In this document: positions 1 to 9,451 of the stretch, piece after piece
How the letters are laid out: each line of letters begins with the position of its first letter
How positions within the stretch are numbered: position 1 is the stretch's first letter
DNA from: Streptococcus sp. 29887
Lineage (GTDB): Bacteria > Bacillota > Bacilli > Lactobacillales > Streptococcaceae
Assembly (NCBI RefSeq): GCF_032595075.1
Contig: NZ_CP118735.1
Coordinates: 2,136,001-2,200,000, forward strand
Length of the DNA: 64,000 nt
Reading direction: 5' to 3'
Position numbers and translations under genes: made by a program
The notes under the pieces: model-generated
What the model saw: the letters and a program-made list of their open reading frames with translations, nothing else
Database searches by the model: none
What the model was told of the DNA's origin: nothing

Positions 1-3000
1 TCACTTACCGATTCAGAGACAGATGCCGAAACGGACGCACTGACTGACTCAGAAACTGATGTTGAAACAGATTCACTGACCGATTCAGAAACTGAAGTCG
101 AAACGGACGCGCTGATTGACTCAGAAACAGACGTTGAAACAGATTCGCTGATTGACTCGGAAACAGACGCTGAAACGGATGCGCTGATTGACTCGGAAAC
201 GGATGTAGAAACTGAAATACTATCCGATTCTGAAACTGACGTCGAAACTGAGGAACTAACTGATTCTGAAACAGATGTTAAAACAGACTCACTGACTGAC
301 TCGGAAATGGAGGCCGAAACTGAGGAACTGACCGACTCGGAAACAGATGTTGAGACAGAAGCACTGACTGACTCGGAAACGGAGGCCGAAACGGAGGCAC
401 TAGCTGATTCGGAAACAGATGTTGAAACAGACTCACTGACTGACTCAGAAACGGATGTTGAAACTGAGGCACTATCCGATTCTGATACGGATATAGAAAC
501 TGAAGCACTATCCGATTCGGAAACGGAGGCCGAGATGGACGCGCTGGCTGACTCTGAAACGGAAGTCGAGACAGAGGCACTAACTGATTCTGATACGGAT
601 GCCGAAACGGACGCGCTATCCGATTCTGATACGGACATTGAGATTAATTCACTAACCGACTCAGATACAGATACAGATGTTGAAACAGACTCACTAACTG
701 ATTCGGAACTTGAGACTGACCCGCTGACCGATTCAGATACAGATGTCGAAACAGATTCACTGACCGACTCAGAGACGGATATAGAGAGAGATTCACTAAC
801 TGACTCAGAAACTGATTCGGAAACGGACATTGAGATTGATTCACTAACCGATTCTGATACAGATGTCGAAACGGACGCACTGACTGATTCAGAAACGGAT
901 GTTGAAACAGATTCTGAACTTGAAACCGACTCAGATGTTGAAATGGATTCACTGACCGACTCAGAGACGGAAGCCGAAACGGACGCACTGACTGATTCAG
1001 AGACAGATGCCGAAACGGACGCACTGACTGACTCAGAAACAGATGTTGAAACAGACGCACTGACCGACTCAGAGACGGATGTAGAGACAGATTCACTAAC
1101 TGACTCAGAAACTGATTCGGAAACGGACATTGAGATTGATTCACTGGCCGATTCAGAGACAGAGGCCGAAACGGACGCGCTATCCGATTCTGATACGGAC
1201 GTTGAGATAGAAGCACTGACTGACTCGGAAACGGATGCCGAAATAGATTCACTGACCGACTCAGAAACAGAGGCCGAAACAGAGGCACTAGCTGACTCTG
1301 AACCTGATGTGGACTCAGATGCACTTGTTGAGTCAGAAAGAGACTCAAACAATGATTCGCTGACTGAGGTCGCAAGAGAGGATGAGACCGATTGAGACTC
1401 GGAATGTGATGTCAACAATGACATTGAAAGGGATTTAGACCCTGACTGCGATAGGCTGTTAGAAACTGATACTGATTGAGAATGGGACTGACTCAAGGAC
1501 AATCGAATACTCAATGAGTTTTGAATAGACTCAGAAGTCGATTGCAAAAAGCTATTCATTCCATCCGCCACAAAAGATGTCCTATATCCAATCAGCATTC
1601 CACTTAAATTTTGACGGTTTTCCGGCTCCTTTACAGTTGCATGAACCACATTTGATGTTGGGTGGATTGCCGACTGGACATACAATGCAATATTGGCCAA
1701 ACTGGAGCTGACACGAGTCGTAAACGTATATGTGATTGGACCAGTAGTTGAAATCTGGCTAGAAGCCAAAGAATAGTTTTTTCCGTAGTATCTTCCAGAA
1801 TAATCAACCGTCCGAAGCGTTACACCTAGGGTTTCACGACTATTAAAGCTATTATCTAGTTGTAACGGAACCCCATTGACGAGCACATTTTGAGGCTCTC
1901 CCATCTCAGTCACCGTTGCCACATATAAACCTGCGTACGCCTCAGGTAGGGTAGTAATCGGATTATAAATAACTTTCCAATCAATCGTATTCGTAACCGT
2001 ATCTAATCGACCTTCAATAAGGGAAATTTGAGTCCCATTTAATTTAGCGCTAGCATCCGACTCTGAAAATACCAAAATAGTATTATCACTCGTCGATCTC
2101 AAACTTGTTCCAGCCCTACCATCCCCCCCTAAAAGTTGGGTACGACGTCCAGTCAAATTAGTTGCCGCCTGCGCAATTTGCTTACTCGCAACATCCAGTT
2201 CGTCCTGACTCACTATTTTTCCTGCTTGAATCTCCCCTACCAATTGCCAAGCTTGGTCTGCCGCTTCCTTTGCTCTTATATACCGTTGATATTTCGTCGT
2301 AGTCTTATCTAAAGAATCTGGCACCTCTAAACTTCGTGCTTCTTCTAGACTAACAAGTGCCATATCAAATAGCTGACGATTCAAACCTGTTAAATCTACT
2401 GATGGTTGTTCCGAAACAGAGCTTGAAAGTTCTGCCCCTGTTGAAGCTGGCGAGTTTTCCTCGTTCTCCACAACCACTACTGACTCACTCAAGGCAAGAG
2501 ATTCTGAATACGTAACCCTTTCCGAATCGCTTGCTGAGGTCGAAACGGAATCATACTGACTTTCTGATTCACTCAACGATAAGGACTGAGAATCAGGGAT
2601 ACTTTCTGAAGATGACGAAGATAGACTAACCGACTCCTCTACCAACTCCAAAATAGACTGGCTAGCAGACTCAGAATATTGAACAAGACTAGTACTTCCC
2701 CCTAGTTCAACAGTGTCTGTCGTTGCCAGTAATTCCTGGTTGGTTTCTTGGGTTTGTACCAAGGAATCCTCAGCTAATACAGTACCTGTTGTCGCATAGC
2801 CACCGGCAAAAGTACCCGCTACCATTGCCGCTTTTAATAGGACGCTACTAGAACGATTACCTTGGACAGAAGATTCTGAAACTCTTATAGTTCCTAATGT
2901 CTTCCCGCGATATAATTTCTTAAATCCTATTTGAGATAACACGGACCTGACCCAGTGTTTCCCCGACTTATGCATCCTAACTCGTGTCTTACGAGATACT

Positions 3001-3035
3001 TCTATAGATGTCTGCTTAATAGTTTCTTTACTCAC
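1..3035 (-). CDS. Serine-rich repeat surface adhesin, N-terminal part (runs off the left edge)
   Basis: The frame is open for at least 1011 codons from a GTG at 3035, which has AGAAGG 7 nt upstream, and continues past base 1. Residues 14-40 carry the long basic signal peptide with the KxYKxGKxW-type motif (here RMHKSGKHW) that marks cargo of the accessory SecA2/SecY2 export system. A short Ser-rich segment (about 120-200) is followed by a non-repetitive, probably ligand-binding region (about 210-490). After that comes a very long Ser-rich repeat made of SVSESxS-type units, which is where O-glycosylation occurs in this family. The C-terminal wall anchor and any gtfA/B, secA2 and secY2 genes would lie outside the window. 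The strong antisense acidic reading frame over the repeats is an artefact. The family is certain; the ligand is unknown. Confidence 0.9.
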   Translation of the reverse strand, partial: MSKETIKQTSIEVSRKTRVRMHKSGKHWVRSVLSQIGFKKLYRGKTLGTIRVSESSVQGNRSSSVLLKAAMVAGTFAGGYATTGTVLAEDSLVQTQETNQELLATTDTVELGGSTSLVQYSESASQSILELVEESVSLSSSSSESIPDSQSLSLSESESQYDSVSTSASDSERVTYSESLALSESVVVVENEENSPASTGAELSSSVSEQPSVDLTGLNRQLFDMALVSLEEARSLEVPDSLDKTTTKYQRYIRAKEAADQAWQLVGEIQAGKIVSQDELDVASKQIAQAATNLTGRRTQLLGGDGRAGTSLRSTSDNTILVFSESDASAKLNGTQISLIEGRLDTVTNTIDWKVIYNPITTLPEAYAGLYVATVTEMGEPQNVLVNGVPLQLDNSFNSRETLGVTLRTVDYSGRYYGKNYSLASSQISTTGPITYTFTTRVSSSLANIALYVQSAIHPTSNVVHATVKEPENRQNLSGMLIGYRTSFVADGMNSFLQSTSESIQNSLSIRLSLSQSHSQSVSVSNSLSQSGSKSLSMSLLTSHSESQSVSSSLATSVSESLFESLSDSTSASESTSGSESASASVSASVSESVSESISASVSESVSASISTSVSESDSASVSASVSESASESISMSVSESVSESVSESVSTSVSESVSASVSTSVSESVSASVSASVSESVSASVSASVSESVSESISTSESVSSSESVSTSVSESVSASVSTSVSESVSESISMSVSESVSESVSESLSISVSESVSESVSTSVSESVSGSVSSSESVSESVSTSVSVSESVSELISMSVSESDSASVSASVSESVSASVSTSVSESASASISASVSESDSASVSISVSESDSASVSTSVSESVSESVSTSVSESASASVSASVSESVSASVSTSVSESVSSSVSASISESVSESVLTSVSESVSSSVSTSVSESDSISVSTSVSESISASVSASVSESISESVSTSVSESISASVSTSVSESVSESVSTSVSESVSASVSASVSESVS

Positions 3036-3170
3036 AATTCAGCCTTCTATATTTATTATACTCAATGAAAATCGAACCAGTTTTAAAACTATAGTTAGTG
3101 TCTCCTATCGAAATAAGAATACTGCCATTCAATTTTTAAAGAGCATTACTTTAATGTGTCTAATATTTCT

Positions 3171-3199
3171 ATACTACTGATTACTCGTACATTTGTCAA
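3171..3199 (-). promoter_or_regulatory. Promoter of the serine-rich adhesin gene
   Basis: A perfect -35 TTGACA (3194-3199) is separated by 17 nt from a -10 TAGTAT (3171-3176) on the minus strand. This leaves a 5' leader of about 130 nt before the GTG start. Confidence 0.75.
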
Positions 3200-3234
3200 T
3201 TATTATATATTTTCCTATACTATAATAGGCACAC

Positions 3235-3263
3235 TAAAAAGGTGCAGTTTTCACACTACACCT
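3235..3263 (-). terminator. Rho-independent terminator after the AIM24-family gene
   Basis: On the minus strand AGGTGTAGT pairs with ACTGCACCT around a 6-nt loop and is followed by a run of T. It lies just after the stop of the AIM24-type gene and upstream of the adhesin promoter. Confidence 0.75.
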
Positions 3264-3276
3264 CATCTATAGAAAT

Positions 3277-4032
3277 TTAGAAAATCGCATCAAGGAGGGA
3301 TGTACTACCTCCTCCACCATCGCCACCTGTTACGATATGGCTACCGATGACTTGAGCAAAGGTTTCAATATTCAAGCTTTGAACGTAAATTTCTCCGTAA
3401 CCAGAGAAGGTATTAACAATTCCTTCCCCAGTACCAATGGATTGTAGGAAACCATTTTCCATATGAATATCGTAGTTGAGGTCACGGCTCCAAGCTACCA
3501 CATGGGCATTATCAATGGTAATACTCCCGCCATCCAATTCAATCTTCTTAATCGACCCGAAAGCATTTGCCAAGAGGGTACCCTTACCCTCAGTCGTCAT
3601 AACAAAGAGGCCACCCTGACCACCAAAGAAGGCACGACCAACACTTTGGCGTTCCATCTTATACTGAGCTGAACCATCAAGGGCAAGAAATGCGCCATCA
3701 TTAAGGCGGTATTGTTCAGCCCCAAGTTCCAAGGCAATGACCTGACCTGGCGTTGAAGGCGCAAGTGCAATCTTCCCATCATCACTATTGGAAATGGCTT
3801 GCGTGATAAACATAGACTCACCTGATACCATAGAACGACCAATGGCACCTATGAGCTTACCAAAACCAGAGCCTCCACGGGCATTAAGCTTGGTATTCAA
3901 GGTCACACTCGGTGTATGATAAACCATGCTTCCTTGTTGAATATAAGCTGATTCTCCAGCTTCCAAGGCGATTTCCACTAAAGGAAATTGCATATTGCTG
4001 TCGATTGTGTATTTCATACGGTTGTCTGACAT
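3277..4032 (-). CDS. AIM24 family protein (TIGR00266 type)
   Basis: This 251-residue soluble protein has the features of the bacterial AIM24/TIGR00266 family: a glycine-rich N-terminal half (ARGGSGFGK near residue 55), alternating beta segments and a Gly-rich C-terminus (GGDGGGG near 240). Family members fold as beta-sandwiches; their cellular role in bacteria is not established. The start is an ATG behind AGGAGG. A 25-codon membrane ORF ends 9 nt upstream, and both are probably read from the promoter at 4154-4182. A terminator follows. The family call is good; function is unknown. Confidence 0.8.
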   Translation of the reverse strand: MSDNRMKYTIDSNMQFPLVEIALEAGESAYIQQGSMVYHTPSVTLNTKLNARGGSGFGKLIGAIGRSMVSGESMFITQAISNSDDGKIALAPSTPGQVIALELGAEQYRLNDGAFLALDGSAQYKMERQSVGRAFFGGQGGLFVMTTEGKGTLLANAFGSIKKIELDGGSITIDNAHVVAWSRDLNYDIHMENGFLQSIGTGEGIVNTFSGYGEIYVQSLNIETFAQVIGSHIVTGGDGGGGSTSLLDAIF

Positions 4033-4041
4033 AGTTGCCTC

Positions 4042-4119
4042 CTATTTTTTACGAAATGTACCTGTTAACCACAGGATTGCTATAATAAACCAAAAACAAG
4101 CTAAAACAAACCAAATCAT
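4042..4119 (-). CDS. 25-residue single-span membrane peptide ahead of the AIM24 gene
   Basis: The ORF has an ATG at 4119, an AAGGAG Shine-Dalgarno 7 nt upstream, and 25 codons. They encode one hydrophobic helix rich in Trp, Phe and Ile (MIWFVLACFWF... ending TFRKK), so a C-terminal positive cytoplasmic end is likely. Its TAG stop lies inside the ribosome-binding site of the AIM24 gene, so translation of the two may be coupled. It lies about 35 nt downstream of a consensus promoter. No function can be assigned; a membrane anchor or partner for the AIM24 protein is one possibility. Confidence 0.6.
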   Translation of the reverse strand: MIWFVLACFWFIIAILWLTGTFRKK

Positions 4120-4153
4120 TATTAACTCCTTTTTGTATTGTTTTTATAACACA

Positions 4154-4182
4154 ATTCTACAACCAAAACCAGACCCTGTCAA
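4154..4182 (-). promoter_or_regulatory. Promoter of the small-peptide / AIM24 unit
   Basis: -35 TTGACA (4177-4182), a 17-nt spacer and -10 TAGAAT (4154-4159) on the minus strand. Confidence 0.8.
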
Positions 4183-4233
4183 GTATTTTTGTAAAAAAAT
4201 AAAGGAATCCAAACAATTAGATTCCTCCTGTCA

Positions 4234-4728
4234 TCATATAACCTCTGTCATACGGCCCGTATCCACATCATAAATAGCCCCTGAAATTTCAACGTCGTCA
4301 GGTATGAGCGGAGATTGTTTCAAAAGGGCAATATCTTCCCGCACGCTTTCTTCAATGTCTGTAAAAGGAAGAAAGTCCTGACCAGCCACATCCACTCCCA
4401 AATCCCGCCTGAGTTGGACCCCAAATTCTTCATTGGTAAAGGTCTGGGCACCGCAGTCTGTATGGTGGAGGACAACGATTTCCCGCGTACCAAGTTGTTG
4501 CTGGGAAATGACAAGCGAACGAATCATGTCTTCTGTCACGCGCCCACCCGCATTCCGCAAAATGTGGGCATCACCCAGAGCCAAGCCCAAGGCCTGCGCC
4601 ACGTGAAGGCGTGAGTCCATACAGGTCACGATAGCCACCTTGGTCTTGGGCTTGAGCGACAGATGCTAGGTACCGTGCAGGTCAACATAGGCCTTGTTGG
4701 CCTTCATAAAGTTTTGAAAATAAGACAT
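4234..4728 (-). pseudogene. Beta-class carbonic anhydrase interrupted by an amber codon
   Basis: The full reading frame would be 164 codons starting at the ATG at 4728, which has GGAGG upstream and the usual N-terminus MSYFQNFMKANK. Codon 21 (4666-4668) is TAG. Downstream all catalytic features remain: CMDSR (zinc Cys and the Asp-Arg pair) and HHTDCG (zinc His and Cys). A restart at a GTG at 4638 would give 134 residues beginning MAIVTCMDSR, which keeps the zinc ligands but loses the N-terminal helix used in dimer contacts. The gene sits downstream of radA with a terminator between. It converts CO2 to bicarbonate when intact. This is probably a recent nonsense mutation (C to T in a Gln codon fits) or a sequencing error. 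Confidence 0.75.
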
Positions 4729-4811
4729 AGAACCTCCTCGTCTGATAAGAATTTCTGAATTTTTCAGAAAAAGGTTAGACCTAGCTTATCACATTCCCGA
4801 CTATTTGTAGC

Positions 4812-4839
4812 AAAAAGAGGAGCGACTAGCTGTCACTCC
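4812..4839 (-). terminator. Terminator after radA
   Basis: On the minus strand GGAGTGAC pairs with GTCGCTCC around a 5-nt loop and is followed by TCTTTTT. Confidence 0.7.
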
Positions 4840-4851
4840 CGAATATTTTCG

Positions 4852-6213
4852 TCACTTAAACACTTTTTGTAGGACTTCGCCAATGGTTGTCACGCCGACA
4901 ACAGTAATTTCCTTGGGTACCTTGATTCCTGTCAGGGAATTTTTAGGGGCATAGACCTTAGTAAAGCCCAATTTGGCGGCTTCGTTAATCCGTTGTTCAA
5001 TCCGATTGACGCGGCGGATTTCCCCTGTCAGACCTATTTCGCCTATAAAGCACTCTTGTGGGTTGGTTGGCTTGTCCTTGTAACTGGAGGCAAGGGCAAC
5101 TGCGACCGCTAGGTCAATAGCTGGCTCATCTAGCTTGACACCGCCTGCTGACTTGAGGTAGGCATCTTGGTTTTGGAGGAGCAGGCCTGCCCGTTTTTCC
5201 AAAACCGCCATAATCAAGCTGGCGCGGTTGAAATCCAAGCCTGTCGTGGTCCGCTTGGCATTGCCAAACATGGTCGGCGTCACCAGAGCCTGCACTTCCG
5301 CAAGAATAGGGCGGGTGCCCTCCATGGTCACGACAATCGCAGAGCCAGTCGCCCCGTCCAGACGCTCTTCCAGAAAGACCTCACTTGGATTGAGAACTTC
5401 GACCAAGCCCTGTGACTGCATTTCAAAAATGCCGATTTCGTTGGTAGAGCCGAAGCGATTTTTGACCGCCCTCAAGATACGGAAGGTGTGCTGCCGCTCG
5501 CCCTCAAAATAAAGAACGGTATCTACCATATGCTCCAAGGTCCGCGGTCCAGCCAAGGTGCCTTCCTTGGTCATATGGCCGACGATAAAGGTTGCAATAT
5601 TGTTGGTCTTGGCAATCTGCATGAGCTCATTGGTCACTTCACGGACCTGACTGACAGAGCCTTGCACGCTGGAGATGTCCGGACTCATAATGGTCTGGAT
5701 AGAGTCGATAATCAGGAAATCTGGCTTGATCTTCTCAATCTCGGTCCGAATGCTCTGCATATTGGTCTCCGCATAGAGATAGAACTCGCTGTCGATGTCG
5801 CCCAAACGCTCCGCCCGCAACTTAATCTGCTGGGCAGACTCTTCCCCCGACACATAGAGGACGGTACCAATGGTCGAAAGTTGGGTAGATACCTGTAAAA
5901 GCAGGGTGGATTTCCCAATTCCTGGATCGCCTCCGATCAGGACCAGACTGCCTGGCACCACGCCACCTCCGAGGACACGGTTGAACTCCTCCATGTTGGT
6001 CTTGGTACGGGCCACTTGAATGGAGGAAACTTCTTTGAGTTTCATGGGACGGGTCTTCTCACCTGTCAGGCTGACCCGCTCGTTCTTGACTTCAGCGACT
6101 TCCACTTCCTCGACAAAGCTAGACCAGGAGCCACAGTTGGGGCAACGGCCCAGATACTTGGGTGAGTGATACTCGCAGGATTGACAGACAAAGGTTGTTT
6201 TTTTCTTAGCGAT
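4852..6213 (-). CDS. radA: DNA repair protein RadA (branch-migration helicase), apparently ATC-initiated
   Basis: RadA promotes strand exchange and branch migration during recombination and transformation. The 453-residue product shows, in order, an N-terminal C4 zinc finger (CQSC...CPNC, residues 9-28), Walker [10 protein letters not shown], Walker B FLIIDS, the RadA signature KNRFGST, and a C-terminal Lon-protease-like domain. The frame has no ATG, GTG or TTG before the zinc finger. Immediately after a TAG and GGAGGA there are three ATC codons and then GCTAAGAAA. The ATC at 6213 has the best spacing (8 nt) and gives the usual (M)AKKKTTFVC start. The first conventional start, a GTG at 6105, would delete the finger. 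The gene lies downstream of dut and the phosphatase. Confidence 0.9.
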   Translation of the reverse strand: MAKKKTTFVCQSCEYHSPKYLGRCPNCGSWSSFVEEVEVAEVKNERVSLTGEKTRPMKLKEVSSIQVARTKTNMEEFNRVLGGGVVPGSLVLIGGDPGIGKSTLLLQVSTQLSTIGTVLYVSGEESAQQIKLRAERLGDIDSEFYLYAETNMQSIRTEIEKIKPDFLIIDSIQTIMSPDISSVQGSVSQVREVTNELMQIAKTNNIATFIVGHMTKEGTLAGPRTLEHMVDTVLYFEGERQHTFRILRAVKNRFGSTNEIGIFEMQSQGLVEVLNPSEVFLEERLDGATGSAIVVTMEGTRPILAEVQALVTPTMFGNAKRTTTGLDFNRASLIMAVLEKRAGLLLQNQDAYLKSAGGVKLDEPAIDLAVAVALASSYKDKPTNPQECFIGEIGLTGEIRRVNRIEQRINEAAKLGFTKVYAPKNSLTGIKVPKEITVVGVTTIGEVLQKVFK

Positions 6214-6225
6214 GATGATTTCCTC

Positions 6226-6759
6226 CTATAGAGTGTATTCTAGGATTTCGCAGTAGGCTATGGTTTCTTTGGGGACAAACTGGCGTATCAGCATACCGTG
6301 ACAGACGATAACGATTCGGTCATAGGCTTTGTATTTTTCAAGGGCCTATAAAAATCGCTTTTTCATCTCCGCAGCAGTCTCATAACGAACAGGAGAAGAC
6401 TCAGGCACCGCTCCGCTATTTTCCCAAAATAATCGATGAGCTAAGACAGCCTCATCTTGACTGGCATTTTTCCCCATCAGGTCGGGTCGCCACTCATGAA
6501 AAAAGGGCTCGACCAGAAGAGGTAGTTGCTGGGCATGAGCAATGTAAGTTGCAGTCTCCAAGGCCCGCGTGACGCTTGAAGCGATAACCACCTGAGCCTG
6601 AGCAAAAACAGGACTGCTGGCAACTTCCTGGGCCAAAGCCCTCCCCTTTTCAGTCAGGGGAGCCAGATCCCGTCCAAAACCTGCGTACAGCCGAGGGTTG
6701 TCATGCTGGTCAAACACACTGTAGTCAGGCTCGGAATGCCGCGCAAAGAGAATCTGCAT
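6226..6759 (-). pseudogene. Histidine phosphatase (phosphoglycerate mutase superfamily), amber-interrupted
   Basis: The N-terminus carries the phospho-acceptor motif ARHSEPD (residues 5-11). The frame then hits TAG at 6346-6348, after EMKKRFL. The same frame continues with ALEKYKAYDRIVIVCHGMLI and on to a stop at 6226-6228, giving 177 codons in all. The second catalytic His (CHG) is beyond the interruption, so the truncated 137-residue product should be inactive. It lies 6 nt after dut, and its natural stop abuts the radA ribosome-binding site, so translation coupling to radA may be affected. A Gln codon changed to TAG is the simplest explanation. Confidence 0.75.
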
Positions 6760-6765
6760 AGTAGT

Positions 6766-7209
6766 CTATTTCCCCGTCGAACCAAATCCGCCCGTCCGAA
6801 CGCCATCGGCCTGGTCGCCGTCAGCCAAGAGGAAGGGTGCAAAAACAGCCTGTACGATTCGTTCCCCAGCTTCCACCACGACAGTTTCTTCTGTGATATT
6901 TCGCATCTGGGCAAAGATGTGACCTTCATTGGCTGGATTGCCGTAGTAGTCACCGTCGATAACTCCGACCGAGTTTATCAAAACCAGCCCCTTCTTGCGA
7001 GGGTTGGACGAACGGTCGTAGAGGTAGAGGACCTCGTTGGCCTGCATATAGGCCTTGACACCCGTTGGAACCAGCTTAATCTCACCTGGCTCCAAGCTAA
7101 CAGTCTCCGCAGCTTTCAAGTCGTAACCTGCTGCGTGGGCTGTTTCGCGTTTTGGCAATAAGTTTTCATCTGTAAACTGGCTAACCAGTTCGAATCCGCG
7201 GATTTTCAT
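6766..7209 (-). CDS. dut: dUTP diphosphatase
   Basis: This 147-residue trimeric dUTPase hydrolyses dUTP to dUMP and keeps uracil out of DNA. The five family motifs are visible: AGYDL, RSSNP, GVIDGDYYGN, GERIVQ and a C-terminal GGFGSTGK that closes the active site. The start ATG is preceded by AAGGAAA. It is the first gene of the dut / phosphatase / radA unit. Confidence 0.93.
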   Translation of the reverse strand: MKIRGFELVSQFTDENLLPKRETAHAAGYDLKAAETVSLEPGEIKLVPTGVKAYMQANEVLYLYDRSSNPRKKGLVLINSVGVIDGDYYGNPANEGHIFAQMRNITEETVVVEAGERIVQAVFAPFLLADGDQADGVRTGGFGSTGK

Positions 7210-7228
7210 GTGTTTTCCTTTCGAGTAC

Positions 7229-8215
7229 TTATTTTGAAGATAAGTCTTCTAGTAATTTTTCAAAATCAGAATTTATCTTTTGGGTCTTATTAAAAATTGC
7301 ATATTCTGACCGAGCTTTCTCCTTGGCTACCTGCCTTGTAATTTGACCATGCCCCTCTAAAAGCTCATAATCTTGAAAGGCTAAAAATCGATCAATGCTA
7401 TCTGCCAAATCTTGCATGGTCTGGGTCTTTCCTTGCTCAATTTGTCGCTCCAGATAGTCAAAGTAGCCCGAAATACTACGTTCCAGCGAACGAATCTCCT
7501 TTTCGTTCAGATAATTTTTAGCCACAAGAGCGTCCGATTGCAAAATACGTCCGTCAGGAGAGTGCTTCCAGGTTACCAACCCCATGTTCGCTTTGGTGTG
7601 GTCTGCCTTTTCATAAATAATTTCTGCAGCTGTTTTACCTGTAATCGCATAATGAAATTTATTTTGCACATGAGCATAGAATTGCTTAGTCATCAAGCTA
7701 TTAGCGTCATAATCAATCGCAATCTCCGCAAAAATATCTGTGATTTGTAACCAAATTCGTCGTTCACTAGCACGGATAGAACGAACTCGTTCTAAGAGCT
7801 CGCGAAAATAGTCTTTTTCCAACAAGTTTTCGCCTTGCTTCAAACGCTCATCATCCATGGCAAAACCTTTAATCATGTATTCTCGAAGCACAGTTGTTGC
7901 CCACTGCCTAAACTTAGTAGCCTTTTGAGAATTGACACGATAACCGACGGAAATGATGGCATCGAGATTGTAATAGCTAGTTAGATAATTTTTACCATCA
8001 CTTGCAGTTGTTTCCATTTTGGAAATAACTGAATGCTCATCTAGTTCGCCTTCTTCAAAAATATTTTTCAAATGTTTGCTGATAGCTGGTACACCAACAT
8101 CAAACAATCTTGCCATTTCCTTCTGACTAGCCCAAATCGTCTCGTCACTGACAATGACACTAGCCTTTTCTTGGTCATTTTCTGCTCGGTAAATTAAAAA
8201 TTGTAATTCCTTCAT
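7229..8215 (-). CDS. RhuM family protein
   Basis: This 328-residue protein has the RhuM signature. An N-terminal winged-helix-like part (VSDETIWASQKEMARLFDV, about 22-40) is followed by HLKNIF, the YYNLDAIISVGYRVNS block and the KFRQWATTVL block, with a helical C-terminal half. RhuM was named from a Salmonella pathogenicity island. Homologues are scattered on islands and phages, and their biochemical role is not known. The start is ATG. It lies 19 nt upstream of dut and is preceded by the unknown gene at 8234, in the same orientation. Confidence 0.85.
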   Translation of the reverse strand: MKELQFLIYRAENDQEKASVIVSDETIWASQKEMARLFDVGVPAISKHLKNIFEEGELDEHSVISKMETTASDGKNYLTSYYNLDAIISVGYRVNSQKATKFRQWATTVLREYMIKGFAMDDERLKQGENLLEKDYFRELLERVRSIRASERRIWLQITDIFAEIAIDYDANSLMTKQFYAHVQNKFHYAITGKTAAEIIYEKADHTKANMGLVTWKHSPDGRILQSDALVAKNYLNEKEIRSLERSISGYFDYLERQIEQGKTQTMQDLADSIDRFLAFQDYELLEGHGQITRQVAKEKARSEYAIFNKTQKINSDFEKLLEDLSSK

Positions 8216-8233
8216 ATTTGCCTCTTTAATTAT

Positions 8234-8770
8234 TTAGGGCTCACTCCCCTCTACAAATTCATTCGCATTTTTCGTCACAAATGCAAAAAGCGTTGTTAAG
8301 GGAAAGGCATACTCGTCATCAAAGCGAGCCGCACGTAGCCACAAGTCTTGGTCAACCTTACGAAGATAGACACTGCGAGGGAAGGTGAATTCTTCTTCCA
8401 ACTGAGGCGACAGCAGACAAATGGCTCCGTCTGGTGATTTCCCTTGGGAGAGTATGGCATCTTGACTGACTTCCTGTTCCAACAAGGCCAGGCGAAGATA
8501 AACTCCCAGATGAGCTGGTGGTAATTGATAACCCATCTCCACGGCTCTCTCCTCTATCTGAGGAGCAGTTGCTTCCCGATCAAATCCCATGTCGGCTAGG
8601 CTGACAATCTCAACCAAGCACTCTTGCTGCTCCTCCACCACTTGATATGCCGAGTGAGCTAGGTAGATCTTGAAATAGTCATTCACTAAAACACCCTTGT
8701 CATCTAAGTAGGCAGGGATTTCTTCTTTTTTTAGGGGAAATAATTCAACTCGAACGCTCTGTCTTTTCAT
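8234..8770 (-). CDS. Conserved hypothetical protein, acidic, 178 residues
   Basis: I do not recognise the family. The start chosen is the ATG at 8770 (MKRQSVRVELFPL). The open frame continues upstream, but that stretch overlaps the ABC remnant and the YbaN gene in another frame and has no family character. The product is acidic and soluble, without signal peptide or membrane segment, and has several aromatic-rich beta-like stretches. It ends 18 nt before the RhuM gene, so the two may be a transcriptional unit. Confidence 0.6.
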   Translation of the reverse strand: MKRQSVRVELFPLKKEEIPAYLDDKGVLVNDYFKIYLAHSAYQVVEEQQECLVEIVSLADMGFDREATAPQIEERAVEMGYQLPPAHLGVYLRLALLEQEVSQDAILSQGKSPDGAICLLSPQLEEEFTFPRSVYLRKVDQDLWLRAARFDDEYAFPLTTLFAFVTKNANEFVEGSEP

Positions 8771-8834
8771 AGGTCTATTATACAGGAAATACAGGGTAAA
8801 GCAAAACTCCAACCTAATGGCTGGAATTTTGAAT

Positions 8835-8953
8835 TTATTCAAACACAAACTGGTTGTGGTAGAGTTCGGCGTAGAAGCCGCCCTGTTTAAGAAGCTGGCT
8901 GTGGTTGCCTTGCTCGATGACTTTTCCGCCTTTGAGGACGATGATTTCATCCG
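8835..8953 (-). pseudogene. 3' remnant of an ABC exporter ATPase, paralogous to the end of satB
   Basis: The minus strand encodes [20 protein letters not shown] and on to NQFVFE plus stop. This matches the last about 38 codons of the exporter gene ending at 12581, at roughly 84% nucleotide identity counted by eye. There is no upstream coding sequence: homology stops at about 8953. It is probably the scar of a deleted exporter gene or of recombination between related exporters. Confidence 0.75.
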
Positions 8954-8964
8954 TAAGTCTGGAG

Positions 8965-9324
8965 CTATTTCTCTGGTATAACCCAAAAAAGATAGTAAGT
9001 AATAAAGACTGTCAGCAAGCCAAGTCCAATTTTGACAAATAGTACAGGAGCCAACCAAATGGAAATCCCCATGAGTATGTAGATTTGCCAGATAATTTGT
9101 TTTTTCCGTTTACGGGAAATGGCTTTGGTTTCAGCATAATCCGCTACATAAAATTGATAAATTTTTGTATTGCGTAGCCATTTTTCAAAATTTTTAGAGC
9201 TTCTAGCAAAACAAAATCCAGCCAAAAGTAAAAGAGGCGTTGTCGGAATGATAGGTAGAACAATCCCAATCATGCCAATAGCAAGGCTAACAAAACCAGC
9301 TACTAGATAAACAATTTTTTTCAT
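8965..9324 (-). CDS. YbaN family (DUF454) inner-membrane protein
   Basis: This 119-residue integral membrane protein contains the DUF454 signature [19 protein letters not shown] (about 17-35), the FARSS motif and a second hydrophobic pair at the C-terminus. It probably has three to four membrane spans. The start is the ATG at 9324 ([10 protein letters not shown]). The longer upstream frame has no membrane character and overlaps the divergent FMN reductase gene. The function of the family is not established. Confidence 0.8.
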   Translation of the reverse strand: MKKIVYLVAGFVSLAIGMIGIVLPIIPTTPLLLLAGFCFARSSKNFEKWLRNTKIYQFYVADYAETKAISRKRKKQIIWQIYILMGISIWLAPVLFVKIGLGLLTVFITYYLFWVIPEK

Positions 9325-9388
9325 AATACTATTATACCAAAAGAGTTCGTGATTTTTTGAACATTTTCTGTACAATTTGGGAAAACGC

Positions 9389-9417
9389 TTGCTTTTCGCC
9401 CTGTAAACTGGTATGAT
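9389..9417 (+). promoter_or_regulatory. Promoter of the FMN reductase pair
   Basis: -35 TTGCTT, a 17-nt spacer and -10 TATGAT with a TG extension. A catabolite-box-like AAAACGCTTGC overlaps the -35. Confidence 0.55.
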
Positions 9418-9451
9418 AAGGATATTACATTTAGAAAAGAGAGAAGATGTT

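Noticed and set aside
307..1395. Long plus-strand ORF of 362 codons made of Asp-Ser-Glu-Thr repeats
   Set aside because: It is the mirror of the Ser-rich repeat codons of the adhesin on the minus strand; it has no Shine-Dalgarno and starts inside the repeats.
1..1400. Possible CRISPR or satellite array because of the dense short repeats
   Set aside because: The repeats are coding, degenerate, of variable spacing and have no unique spacers.
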